Assembly: GCF_018613755.1 (NCBI RefSeq)
Contig: NZ_JAGGPP010000023.1
Span: 62,001 to 126,000 of the forward strand
Direction: 5' to 3'
From: Arthrobacter sp. ISL-72
GTDB taxonomy: Bacteria > Actinomycetota > Actinomycetes > Actinomycetales > Micrococcaceae
Length of the DNA: 64,000 nt
Positions within the stretch are counted from its first letter, which is position 1, and every line of letters begins with the position of its first letter. Below the pieces are notes generated by a model. It had not been told where the DNA came from. It searched no databases and was given only the letters and a program-made list of their open reading frames with translations. A program made the position numbers and the translations under genes. Positions 15,044-23,400 of the stretch are shown here, in pieces.

Positions 15044-17603
15044 ACAAAAGCCAGTGACCGAGCAACAGCCAATGACTGGGCAAAGGCCGATCATAGAGAA
15101 GGCGACAGCGCCGCTGGACGATTTCCGTATGGCCGACATCGACGCCGCCGGCGGAAAGGGTGCCGCCCTCGGCGAACTGCGGCGGCTGGGATTCCCGGTG
15201 CCGGCGGGATTCATCATCACCACCCGCGCCTACCGGTCACTCCTGGCAGAAACAAGCTTGGGCGCCGCGCTGGATGAGCTGCTGGGGGCGGCCTCGGAAG
15301 AAGAGCCCGACGGCGCCGCGATCCGCACGCTGTTCGCGGCCACCGCGATGCCGCGCAGCCTGCGGGACGAGATCGCTGCGGGGTACGCCGCCCTTGGCGG
15401 CGGTGCCGTGGCCGTGCGGTCCAGCGCCACCGCGGAAGACCTGCCGGGGGCGGCATTCGCCGGCCAGCAGGACACCTACCTGAACGTCCGGGGCGAGGAG
15501 GACGTGCTCCGCGCGGTTGCAGACTGCTGGGCCTCGCTGTGGACCGACAGGGCCATCGCCTACCGCCGGCGCCAGGGCATCCGCCCGCACGAAGTGGCCA
15601 TCGCCGTCGTCGTGCAAAACATGGTGGCGGCCGAAACCGCCGGGGTCATGTTCACCGCCCATCCCGTCACCGGGGAGCGCAACGAGATTGTGCTGGAGGC
15701 AAGTGCGGGGCTCGGCGAGGCGGTGGTCTCGGGGCGGGTCACACCGGAGCGCTATGTCCTGGACCGGAACGGGAAGTCGCTCAGTTTTACCCCCGGGGGC
15801 AGTGAAGTGGTGATCAGCGCGGCCGAATCCGGCGGGACCCGGGAGGGAGCCGGGAGGGCCGGAACCCGGCCGCGGCTGGCTCCGGACCAGCTGGCCGAGC
15901 TGGCAGCCCTGGCCCGGCGCTCTCAGGAGCATTTTGGCCGCCCCCAGGACATCGAGTGGGCCGCCGCCGACGGCCGCATCTTTATTCTGCAGTCCAGGCC
16001 GATGACGGCGTTGCCGCCGCAGCCGCAAAAGCTCAACGCCTTCCAAAAGAAGGTGGGGCCGTTCTTTGTGGAGATGTTCCAGGAGCGGCCCTATCCGCTG
16101 GACGTTTCCGGATGGATGAGCCGGGGGATCCTGGCCATGCTGCACCGGATGGCGGGAAGCATGGGTGTGGTCTTTCCCGGGGTCGGGCAGCTGCTCCCTG
16201 AGGAGGACGGAGTGGTGGTCCGGCTGGTGCCGCCGGTGCCGCGGCCCACCATCCGCACCTTGGCTGCGCCCGTGTCCGTTGTCCGGCGTGCCAGGCAGTT
16301 CAGGACCGCCGAATGGACCCGGGACCCGAGGTTCTCCGCCTTCCTGGGCCGCGTGCAACGGCTCAATGAGCAGGAGCCGGCCCTGCTTCACTGGGCCGGC
16401 GTGGTGGGGATGGCCGAGGACTGCTTCACCACGATGCGGGACATCACGGACTTGCGTATCTCCTACCTGCCGGGGATCTTCCTGCCGCAGCTGAGGCTCC
16501 GCGCCATGCTGCTCCTGCTGGGAAAGCTCAAACTGGCCTCCGCGCTGGTGGCGGGGGCGGAAACCCGTACAAGCCAGGCCAACCATGCCCTGGAACAGCT
16601 GGCCGACATTGCACGCGCGGACCCCGCGCTGGTGCGCGCCTTTGACGGCGTCAACGAAGCCCGCCTGCCGCAGCTGGTGAACCAGGAGCCCGCCCATGCG
16701 GCCTTCCGCCATGCCTTCGAGGAGTTCCTGGCCGAATACGGCAACCGCGAAACGGTCAGCGTGGTGCTGAGCAGCACGCCCACCTGGTCCGACGCTCCGG
16801 ATGTGGTCCTGGGGCTGGTGAAGACGATGCTCGGTGAACGCCACCAGGCGGCCGACCAGACCGGGGCGGCCCTGGCGGAACTGAAACGGCACCCGGTGCT
16901 GCGTTTCGGGCCGCTGCGGCGGCGGGTGCTTGCCGCCGTCGAGGATGCACGGCAGGGGATGGCGTTCCGGGAGGACAGCCACTTCTACGCCACCAAGCTC
17001 ATTCCGCCGCTGCGGCGCGCCTACCGCGACCTCGGCCGGCGCCTTGTTGACGCCGGCGTGGTGGACACTGCCCAGGATGTCTACCACCTGCGGTTCGAGG
17101 AACTGGCGTCTATCCGGGACAACGACGACGGCGGGACCCTGCCGCCGTCCGTCCGGGAACGCTACCGGCCGCTGGTGCTGGCCCGGGCCGCCAAGCGGCG
17201 CGAACTGGACGGCATCCCGCTGCTGGACCAGGCCCTGCTCTTTAGCGGCAAGCGGCAGGTGCCCGGGGCCCTCGTCTCAGGCACGCCCGCAAGCCGGGGC
17301 CGTGCCGAGGGGCCCGTGCGGGTGATCCACGGGCCTGCCGGGTTCGGTCAGCTGCGCAGCGGCGACGTCCTGGTCTGCCCCTATACGAATCCGTCCTGGA
17401 CGCCGCTCTTCCAACGCGCCGCCGCCGTCGTGGTAGACACCGGCGGGACCGGCTCGCACGCAGCAATCGTGGCCAGGGAGTACGGCATCCCGGCCGTCAT
17501 GGGAACCGGCACCGGCACCAAGATCCTGGCCACCGGGCAACGGGTGGTTGTGGACGGAAACACCGGCGCGGTCCTGCCCGCCGCACAGGACGACGGTGCC
17601 TGA
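15036..17603 (+). CDS. Rifampicin phosphotransferase-like PEP/pyruvate-binding enzyme
   Basis: 855 residues, near the 860-870 of rifampicin phosphotransferase (Rph). N-terminal ATP-grasp/PPDK_N domain (residues 30-330): GGKGAALGEL, AVRSSATAEDLPGAAFAGQ, CWASLWTDRAIAYR, DIEWA and LQSRPMT. A long, poorly conserved central domain (about 340-750) follows. The C-terminal swivelling His domain has YTNPSWTPLFQ and TGGTGSHAAIVAREYGIPAV, the His of SHAAI being the expected phospho-carrier. The layout and the DVYHLRFEEL segment follow Rph rather than PEP synthase, which has a larger PEP-binding barrel. Rph transfers the ATP beta-phosphate to rifamycins. The substrate here is unproven. It overlaps the exporter by 8 bp (ATGACTGA) with a strong GGAGGA site. 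Confidence 0.75.
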   Translation: MTEQKPVTEQQPMTGQRPIIEKATAPLDDFRMADIDAAGGKGAALGELRRLGFPVPAGFIITTRAYRSLLAETSLGAALDELLGAASEEEPDGAAIRTLFAATAMPRSLRDEIAAGYAALGGGAVAVRSSATAEDLPGAAFAGQQDTYLNVRGEEDVLRAVADCWASLWTDRAIAYRRRQGIRPHEVAIAVVVQNMVAAETAGVMFTAHPVTGERNEIVLEASAGLGEAVVSGRVTPERYVLDRNGKSLSFTPGGSEVVISAAESGGTREGAGRAGTRPRLAPDQLAELAALARRSQEHFGRPQDIEWAAADGRIFILQSRPMTALPPQPQKLNAFQKKVGPFFVEMFQERPYPLDVSGWMSRGILAMLHRMAGSMGVVFPGVGQLLPEEDGVVVRLVPPVPRPTIRTLAAPVSVVRRARQFRTAEWTRDPRFSAFLGRVQRLNEQEPALLHWAGVVGMAEDCFTTMRDITDLRISYLPGIFLPQLRLRAMLLLLGKLKLASALVAGAETRTSQANHALEQLADIARADPALVRAFDGVNEARLPQLVNQEPAHAAFRHAFEEFLAEYGNRETVSVVLSSTPTWSDAPDVVLGLVKTMLGERHQAADQTGAALAELKRHPVLRFGPLRRRVLAAVEDARQGMAFREDSHFYATKLIPPLRRAYRDLGRRLVDAGVVDTAQDVYHLRFEELASIRDNDDGGTLPPSVRERYRPLVLARAAKRRELDGIPLLDQALLFSGKRQVPGALVSGTPASRGRAEGPVRVIHGPAGFGQLRSGDVLVCPYTNPSWTPLFQRAAAVVVDTGGTGSHAAIVAREYGIPAVMGTGTGTKILATGQRVVVDGNTGAVLPAAQDDGA

Positions 17604-18225
17604 CGAGGCGGCAGGCCGGGACCACCGCACCCTGCCGCGCCGCCGGGGGGCAGCGCTGAACAGCGCCATCTTCGAAGCAGTGTGGGCGGAAATCGCGGAG
17701 CACGGCTATGCGGCGGTGACCATGGACGGAGTGGCCGGACGGGCCCGGGCCAGCAAGGCCTCGCTGTACCGGCGGTGGCCCGGACGCGCGGCCCTGGTGC
17801 TGGAAGCGGCCTACGACGCGATGCACGGGCCGGAGTCCGTGCCCGACACGGGAAGCCTGCGCGAGGACGCCCTGGCGGTTCTGCGGCACGCGGCGCGGCA
17901 GCTGAACGGCCCGGTGGGGCAGGCTCTGCGGGGGCTGCTGGGTGAGACACTGCAAAATCCGTCCGTTGCCGCCGAAGTCCGGGAATACACCCGCGGCAAC
18001 GTCGGCAGGGTCATGCACGCGATCATCGAACAAGCCGCGGCGCGCGGCGAATGCGATCCGGCCCTGGTGACGGATCGCAAAGTCGAGGCGGGCCCGGCCC
18101 TGCTGCGGCAAAGGTTCATATTCTCGGCCCTGCCCCTCGACGACGACTACCTTGTCCAAGTGGTTGACGAGGTGATGCTGCCGCTGCTGGGCGTCTGCCC
18201 GGATGTGGTGGCCGGCGATCCCTAG
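17596..18225 (+). CDS. TetR family regulator of the exporter/phosphotransferase unit
   Basis: 209 residues from GTG 17596, which overlaps the preceding stop by 8 bp and has AGGA 5-6 nt upstream. The helix-turn-helix spans about residues 20-65 (AIFEAVWAEIAEHGYAAVTM, ASKASLYRRWPGR), followed by a TetR_C_11-like effector domain. It is likely to bind the inverted repeat at 13458-13484 and so control its own operon. Its stop codon shares the CTAG palindrome at 18222-18225 with the stop of the convergent hydrolase gene. Confidence 0.9.
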   Translation: MPDEAAGRDHRTLPRRRGAALNSAIFEAVWAEIAEHGYAAVTMDGVAGRARASKASLYRRWPGRAALVLEAAYDAMHGPESVPDTGSLREDALAVLRHAARQLNGPVGQALRGLLGETLQNPSVAAEVREYTRGNVGRVMHAIIEQAAARGECDPALVTDRKVEAGPALLRQRFIFSALPLDDDYLVQVVDEVMLPLLGVCPDVVAGDP

Positions 18226-18899
18226 GCGTGCGAGCGGAGGTAGGCAGCGACCGGGGCCGCCACGGAGGCACCGATCTCTTCCGCGCTTCGCTTGTTGCCC
18301 TTGACCGCAAACGAGTGGTCTCCGCCCTCGTACCAATGGAGGGTCGCGGCGGGGCCGATCCGGGCAAGCACACCCTCCAGAAGGTCAGGGGTGGCAAAGG
18401 TGTCCCGCGTCCCCTGCAGGAACAGCATCGGCAGGGTCAGCCCGTACAGGTGCTCGTCGCGCAGTTTCTCCGGCTTGCCCGGGGGATGCAACGGGTAGCC
18501 CAGGTAGACCAGCCCCGCCGCGGGCATTCCCTCCGCAACCGCCATTGACGCCATCCGGCCACCGAACGACTTGCCGGCCGCCCACAGCGGACCGTCGTCT
18601 GAATGCTTGGCGGCCTGGGCCGCGGCCTCGTCCATGGCGGCACGCCACGCGGCTATCGCAAGGGGCGGCCGGTCCGGGAACTTCCGCCCGGCCTCGCGGT
18701 AGGGGAAGTTGAAGCGCAAGGTGGCCACGCCGTCGTCATTCAACGCCTTGGTGAAGCCGCCCATAAAGGGATGCTCCATGCCCGCGCCCGCCCCGTGGGC
18801 GAGGACGAGCGTTGCGAACGGGTTGTCCGGCCGGGCGTAGATGCCGGAGACCCGGACGTCGCCGACGCTGATGGAAACGGAGGACTCGGATGAAGGCAT
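18222..18899 (-). CDS. KANL3/Tex30-like alpha/beta hydrolase
   Basis: 225 residues. LVLAHGAGAGMEHPFM (about residue 32) is the oxyanion region. AAGKSFGGRMA has the nucleophile Ser in GKSFGG (about 112). GTRDTF supplies the acid and GGDHSFAVKG the catalytic His. Bacterial members of this KANL3/Tex30 (dienelactone-hydrolase-like) group have no assigned substrate. The start is ATG 18899. CATCAT 6 nt upstream is a weak version of the leaderless -10 pattern seen elsewhere in the window. Confidence 0.82.
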   Translation of the reverse strand: MPSSESSVSISVGDVRVSGIYARPDNPFATLVLAHGAGAGMEHPFMGGFTKALNDDGVATLRFNFPYREAGRKFPDRPPLAIAAWRAAMDEAAAQAAKHSDDGPLWAAGKSFGGRMASMAVAEGMPAAGLVYLGYPLHPPGKPEKLRDEHLYGLTLPMLFLQGTRDTFATPDLLEGVLARIGPAATLHWYEGGDHSFAVKGNKRSAEEIGASVAAPVAAYLRSHA

Positions 18900-18916
18900 G
18901 AGTCAATGATGCCGGA

Positions 18917-20833
18917 TCAGCTAGTTCCCGCGGTGACCCTGAGCCACACGAACTCCTGCGGCCCGAGCATGATCCCTTCGCCGATCCGAACCGTGCCCCC
19001 AGTGAGGATATCCATCCCCTCGGCGGCGAAGCCCGAAAGCGTCTGCGCAGTGATCGCCTGGTGACCGTCGCTGAAATTGGCGAGCACCAGGATGCCGGTT
19101 CCGTCTCCGGGCCGCTGGTACCCCAGTACGCCGCGGTTGTTCGTGTTGAAGTGCACCAGCCGGGTGCCGGCGAACTCCGGAGTCCGGGACCGCACGTCAA
19201 TCATCTTCCGGAGCCCCTCGAACACCGCACCCTCGGGCGTTGCCGGGTCGTGGCGCTTTGCGTAGCGGTCGGCGGGGTAGTGCGGACGGTGCACCCAGCG
19301 GCTGTCCGCCCCGTGCCCCTCCTCCAGCGCGTACCCGTAGTCGTTGAGCTGGCCCACTTCGTCGCCCAGGTAGAGCAGCGGGATTCCACCCGCGCTGAAG
19401 GCCACCGAATGGGCGAGCAGGATCCTGTCCACCGCCTGCGCGGTTCCCTCCTCCAGGCCGCACAGCGACGCGGTTGTGCCCGAAATGCGGCAATCACCCG
19501 TCCGCGGGTTGTCCTGGAAGGGGACACCGCGGGCGAAGCTGCCCGGGAAACGGTTGACGTAGAAGGCATTCAGGAAGCGGCGGTGGTCGAAGCCGTTGAT
19601 GCCAAGCTCCGCCGCGTCCTCGTCCGCGAAAGTCCAGCCGATGTCGTCGTGGCTCCGCACGTAGTTCACCCACGACGTTCCCGCCGGGATGTTGTGCCGG
19701 CGTTCCAGGGCCTGCGACAGCAGCGACACGTCGCGCGTCGCCATCGCCTCCCAGATCAGCGCCATCTGCAGCGGGTTGTAGGAAATCTGGCACTCGGCGG
19801 GGTCAATGTACAGTGCAACTTCGTCCGGGTGGACAATGGCCTCGGATTTGAAGAGCAGCGATGGCGCCGCGAGCCGGCAGACGGCGTTGAAGGCCTGCAA
19901 CAGGGTGTGGGCCTCAGGCAGGTTCTCGCACGGCGTCCCCAGCTGCTTCCAGATGAAAGCGACGGCATCCATCCGCAGGATCTCCACGCCCTGGTTGGCA
20001 AGGAAGAGCATCTCGCCGGCCATGGCCCGGAAGACGTCCGGATTGGAGTAGTTCAGGTCCCACTGGTACGTGTGGAATGTGGACCAGACCCACCGGCCAT
20101 CGGGCATTTCGATGAAGGAACCCGGGTGATCCTCCGGGAAGATCTCCCGAACGTTCTGTTCGAAGGCGTCCGGCATGATCCTGTCCGGATAGATCCAGTA
20201 GTAGTCACTGAACTCCGGGTCGCCTTTCGCAGCACGCCGTGCCCAGTCGTGTTCGTCGGAGGTGTGGTTGAAAATGAAATCCACCACCAGGCTGATGCCG
20301 TTGGCCCGCAATTCCGCGGCCAGCGCCCGAAGCTGTTCCATGGTGCCGAGTCCGGGGTTCACTTCCCGGTAGCTGGAGACCGCGTAGCCGCCGTCGGAGT
20401 GGGGTTCGGGCGCCAGAAACAGGGGCATGAGGTGCAGGTACGTGAGGCCGAGTTCTTTGAAATAGGGGATCCGGGCGCGGACTCCCTCAAGATCCTCCGC
20501 ATACCGGTCCACGTAGCAGACGCCGCCGAGCATGCTGTTGGAGAGGAACCAACCCTCGTTGGTGTCACGTTGGGCATCCACGGCCTTGAGCTCCGCGGGG
20601 CGCTCGTACCAGGAGCGGGCGGTCTGCGCGACAAGTGCGCTCAGCTGCTCCTGGATGTCGGGGCGTCCTCCGTACAAAGAGTGGAAAAGCCGGTACAGCT
20701 GAGGGAAGTGGCGGTCGAAGCGCTGCAGGAAGTCGGCGTTGTCCCGCCCCCCGGTCATCAGGTCCGCCTCCGCACGCAGGGCATTCAGCGCACTCTGCTC
20801 CGGGGCGTGGTGCACACTTGCGGCCTCAACCAT
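18917..20833 (-). CDS. Amylosucrase (GH13)
   Basis: 638 residues from ATG 20833, preceded by AAGGAGA; a TTG 21 nt upstream is rejected because the Shine-Dalgarno would lie inside the coding part. Family GH13 subfamily 4 features: long N-terminal helical domain, then YLHLMPLF, GGYAVSSYREV, VVDFIFNHTSDEH, the nucleophile Asp in LRMDAVAFIWK, the acid Glu in LFKSEAIV, SHDDIGW with the third carboxylate, a B' domain, and a C-terminal beta sandwich. Amylosucrases use sucrose to build an alpha-1,4-glucan and release fructose. A sucrose hydrolase of the same subfamily is the alternative. No sucrose transporter is adjacent. Confidence 0.9.
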   Translation of the reverse strand: MVEAASVHHAPEQSALNALRAEADLMTGGRDNADFLQRFDRHFPQLYRLFHSLYGGRPDIQEQLSALVAQTARSWYERPAELKAVDAQRDTNEGWFLSNSMLGGVCYVDRYAEDLEGVRARIPYFKELGLTYLHLMPLFLAPEPHSDGGYAVSSYREVNPGLGTMEQLRALAAELRANGISLVVDFIFNHTSDEHDWARRAAKGDPEFSDYYWIYPDRIMPDAFEQNVREIFPEDHPGSFIEMPDGRWVWSTFHTYQWDLNYSNPDVFRAMAGEMLFLANQGVEILRMDAVAFIWKQLGTPCENLPEAHTLLQAFNAVCRLAAPSLLFKSEAIVHPDEVALYIDPAECQISYNPLQMALIWEAMATRDVSLLSQALERRHNIPAGTSWVNYVRSHDDIGWTFADEDAAELGINGFDHRRFLNAFYVNRFPGSFARGVPFQDNPRTGDCRISGTTASLCGLEEGTAQAVDRILLAHSVAFSAGGIPLLYLGDEVGQLNDYGYALEEGHGADSRWVHRPHYPADRYAKRHDPATPEGAVFEGLRKMIDVRSRTPEFAGTRLVHFNTNNRGVLGYQRPGDGTGILVLANFSDGHQAITAQTLSGFAAEGMDILTGGTVRIGEGIMLGPQEFVWLRVTAGTS

Positions 20834-20981
20834 GGAACGCGTCTCCTTTGACAAAATTTTCGGGCCGCCGTTCGGCCGCCGGTAGCTTCACATCCTTACA
20901 GACGGACCCGGACGTGCCCAGCGGACCGAACATGTTTCTTCCTTTCCGGCGGCAACTGCTGACGCGGCGCATCGGGCGGGG

Positions 20982-20987
20982 TAGGTT
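20982..20987 (+). promoter_or_regulatory. -10 element TAGGTT, leaderless start of LigD-pol gene
   Basis: TAGGTT is followed by 6 nt and then the ATG at 20994, with no ribosome-binding site. Confidence 0.6.
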
Positions 20988-20993
20988 GTCCCC

Positions 20994-22016
20994 ATGGCGA
21001 GCGAAGCGACGACACTTACCGTTGACGGGCAGAACGGCCCCCGTGAAATGCGGATCTCGAGTCCCAGCCGCGTCCTCTGGCCTGATCTGGGCCTGACCAA
21101 GCTGGACCTGGCCCGGTACATGGCGGAGGTGGGGGAGGCTTTCATCGCGGCGAACGGCGACCGGCCGGTGGCGTTGCAGCGGTTTTCGGACAACGTGGAC
21201 GGCGAGCAGTATTTCTCCAAGAACCCGCCAAAGGGAGTACCGGACTTCATCCGGTCGGTGAAGGTGGTCTTTCCGAGTGCGCGCTCGCATCCCATGCTGG
21301 TCCTTGATGAACCGGCTGCCGCCGTCTGGGCCGCCCAGATGAATACCGTGGTCTTCCACCCCTGGCCGTCGCGCGCTGAAAATACAGACAACCCGGACCA
21401 GTTGCGGATCGACCTCGACCCCCAGCCCGGAACAGACTTCGAGGACGCGATCCCTGCGGCCTTTGAGTTGAAGGATGTGCTCGCGGAAGCCGGCCTGGAA
21501 ACGTTCATCAAGACCTCCGGGAACCGTGGCCTCCACGTGTATGCCCCCGTGGAGCCGACGCGCGAGTTCCTGGACGTCCGCCACGCTGTCATCGCCGCAG
21601 CCCGTGAACTGGAGCGGCGGATGCCCGACAAGGTCACCACCGCCTGGTGGAAGGAAGAGCGCGGCGAACGGGTGTTCGTGGACTTCAACCAGGCCAACCG
21701 GGACCGCACAATAGCCGGCGCCTACAGCCCCCGTGCACTGGCCCATGCCCCGGTGTCCTGCCCCATCAGCTGGGACGAACTGGGCACCGCCCACCCGAAG
21801 AACTACACCATCCTCACCGTCCCGGAGCGCCTGAAAACCGTTGGAGACCCGTGGGCGGACATGAACGCGAAACCGGGAAAAATCGACGTCCTGCTCGAGT
21901 GGTGGAAACGCGACGTCGATGCCGGCCTGGGGGAGCTGCCGTTCCCGCCGGACTACCCGAAGATGCCGGGGGAACCGCCCCGGGTCCAGCCCAGCAGGGC
22001 GCGCAAGAAGGACTGA
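20994..22016 (+). CDS. Stand-alone LigD-type DNA primase-polymerase domain protein
   Basis: 340 residues covering only the LigD polymerase domain (archaeo-eukaryotic primase fold): VLWPDLGLTKLDLARYM at residue 25, PVALQRFSDNVDG, ENTDNPDQLRIDLDP with the catalytic Asp pair near residue 140, KTSGNRGLHVYAP, and VFVDFNQANRDRTIAGAYSPR. In mycobacterial LigD this domain fills gaps with ribonucleotides during non-homologous end joining; stand-alone copies occur in many actinobacteria. No ku or ligase gene is visible in the window. Convergent with the yciO-like gene, 9 bp apart. Confidence 0.9.
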   Translation: MASEATTLTVDGQNGPREMRISSPSRVLWPDLGLTKLDLARYMAEVGEAFIAANGDRPVALQRFSDNVDGEQYFSKNPPKGVPDFIRSVKVVFPSARSHPMLVLDEPAAAVWAAQMNTVVFHPWPSRAENTDNPDQLRIDLDPQPGTDFEDAIPAAFELKDVLAEAGLETFIKTSGNRGLHVYAPVEPTREFLDVRHAVIAAARELERRMPDKVTTAWWKEERGERVFVDFNQANRDRTIAGAYSPRALAHAPVSCPISWDELGTAHPKNYTILTVPERLKTVGDPWADMNAKPGKIDVLLEWWKRDVDAGLGELPFPPDYPKMPGEPPRVQPSRARKKD

Positions 22017-22025
22017 CCGGAAGCT

Positions 22026-22646
22026 CTACTCGAACCGGGACGGATCACCCATGCCGTGCCGCACCACTTCAGCCGAACCGCCGGAGAAGTCGATGACCGT
22101 CGTCGGCTCCGCACCGCAGTCACCGGAATCAACCACGGCGTCCACCACGTGGTCCAGCCGTTCCTTGATTTCCCAGCCCTGGGTCAGCGGGTCCTCCTCG
22201 TCCGGTAGCAGCAGCGTGCTGGACAGCAGCGGCTCGCCCAGTTCGGCCAGCAGTGCCTGGACCACTGCGTTGTCCGGGATGCGGACTCCCACCGTCTTCT
22301 TTTTCGGGTGCAGCAGGCGCTTGGGCACCTCTTTGGTGGCGGGAAGGATGAACGTGTAGCTGCCCGGCGTGACCGCCTTGATGCTGCGGAACACGTCGTT
22401 GTCGATCTGGACGAATTGGCCCAGCTGGGCAAAATCCTTGCAGACCAGGGTGAAGTGGTGCTTGCTGTCCAGCTGGCGGATGGCACGGATACGGTCCAGC
22501 GCGTCCCGGTTGCCCAGCTGCGCCCCGAGCGCGTAGCAGGAGTCGGTGGGGTACGCGATCAGCCCGCCGGACCGCACCAGCTCCACTACTTGTCCGATCG
22601 AGCGCGGCTGGGGGTCATCGGGGTGCACGTCAAAGTATCTCGCCAT
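22026..22646 (-). CDS. YciO/Sua5/YrdC family protein (threonylcarbamoyladenylate synthase-like)
   Basis: 206 residues, single YrdC domain: GGLIAYPTDSCYALGAQ (residue 28), RIRAIRQLDSKHHFTLVC, FILPATKEVPKRLL, TVGVRIPDN. Sua5/TsaC makes threonylcarbamoyl-AMP for the t6A37 modification of tRNA. The KHHFTLVC and KKKTVGVR pattern is closer to the YciO subgroup, whose role in t6A is less certain. The start ATG 22646 follows TAAGCT by 6 nt. Confidence 0.85.
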   Translation of the reverse strand: MARYFDVHPDDPQPRSIGQVVELVRSGGLIAYPTDSCYALGAQLGNRDALDRIRAIRQLDSKHHFTLVCKDFAQLGQFVQIDNDVFRSIKAVTPGSYTFILPATKEVPKRLLHPKKKTVGVRIPDNAVVQALLAELGEPLLSSTLLLPDEEDPLTQGWEIKERLDHVVDAVVDSGDCGAEPTTVIDFSGGSAEVVRHGMGDPSRFE

Positions 22647-22652
22647 GCCCCG

Positions 22653-22658
22653 AGCTTA
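22653..22658 (-). promoter_or_regulatory. -10 element TAAGCT, leaderless start of yciO-like gene
   Basis: TAAGCT then CGGGGC (6 nt) then ATG on the minus strand. Confidence 0.6.
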
Positions 22659-22806
22659 TGGCCCGGCCGGGAATTCTGCACTTGCCCGCGGAAACACCCC
22701 TATGCAGTCCCGCCTGACTGGGGCAACATATGAAGTGTTTCAGGCCCGGGCAGCCACCGGATCAGGAGGCGGTCCGGGTTCGACCGGTACGAGAGGACAC
22801 TTGACG

Positions 22807-23223
22807 ATGACCACGACACTTAATCCCTACCTGGGGTTCCGGGACAATGCGCGGGATGCCATGAACTTCTACCAGTCCGTCTTCGGCGGCGAACTGGCCC
22901 TCAGTACCTTCGCCGATTTCCAAGCCAGCGAAGATGCGGGCGAGCAGGACAAGATCATGCACGGCATGCTGACCACCGGGTCAGGCATGGTGCTCATGGG
23001 GGCGGATACACCCAAGGACATGAGCTACACACCAGGGGACAACTTCTCCGTCTCCCTCAGCGGCGACGACGACGCCGAACTGCGGGGCTACTGGGAGAAG
23101 CTGTCCGACGGCGGCACCGTGACCGTGCCCCTCGATAAGGCGCCGTGGGGCGACACATTCGGAATGTGCACGGACAAGTTCGGCATTGCCTGGCTGGTGA
23201 ACATCGCGGGTCCCCAGCAGTAA
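22807..23223 (+). CDS. VOC family (PhnB-like glyoxalase/bleomycin-resistance fold) protein
   Basis: 138 residues from ATG 22807 (AGAGGA 10 nt upstream); an in-frame TTG two codons earlier is less likely. NPYLGFRDNARDAMNFYQSVFGG is split over the first beta-alpha unit, followed by MHGMLTTGSGMVLMGAD and GVTVPLDKAPWGDTFGMCTDKFGIAWLVN-like ends, as in PhnB proteins. Function of this subgroup is unknown; it is often annotated as a methyltransferase or glyoxalase without proof. Confidence 0.85.
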   Translation: MTTTLNPYLGFRDNARDAMNFYQSVFGGELALSTFADFQASEDAGEQDKIMHGMLTTGSGMVLMGADTPKDMSYTPGDNFSVSLSGDDDAELRGYWEKLSDGGTVTVPLDKAPWGDTFGMCTDKFGIAWLVNIAGPQQ

Positions 23224-23265
23224 AGGGACCGCCGCGGGATGCGTTCGGCGCCTACTTGCCGGCCG

Positions 23266-23397
23266 CTACTTTTTGGCCATGAAGTAGGCGTTGAACGGAT
23301 CCTTCTCCAGCTCCTTCAGCTCCACATTGCCGTGCAACGTGGAGACCGCGTAGAGGAACGTCCCGAAAGTGGGACCTAGCTCGCGAGTACAGGACAC
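23266..23397 (-). CDS. Short conserved-looking ORF or gene remnant (43 residues)
   Basis: Minus strand, GTG 23397 to TAG at 23266-23268. The last 33 residues (TFGTFLYAVSTLHGNVEL then KELEKDPFNAYFMAKK) have the composition, codon use and C-terminal look of a real protein, unlike antisense noise. The first ten residues are less convincing and no Shine-Dalgarno is present. It ends 42 bp from the VOC gene stop and begins right at the start of the beta-CASP gene, so it is either a true small protein or the preserved 3' end of a deleted gene. Confidence 0.4.
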   Translation of the reverse strand: MSCTRELGPTFGTFLYAVSTLHGNVELKELEKDPFNAYFMAKK

Positions 23398-23400
23398 ACC

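Noticed and set aside
15237..17087. Long minus-strand open frame (616 codons) opposite the Rph-like gene
   Set aside because: Composition is His/Gly/Arg-rich without domains. It is the usual antisense shadow in GC-rich coding DNA.
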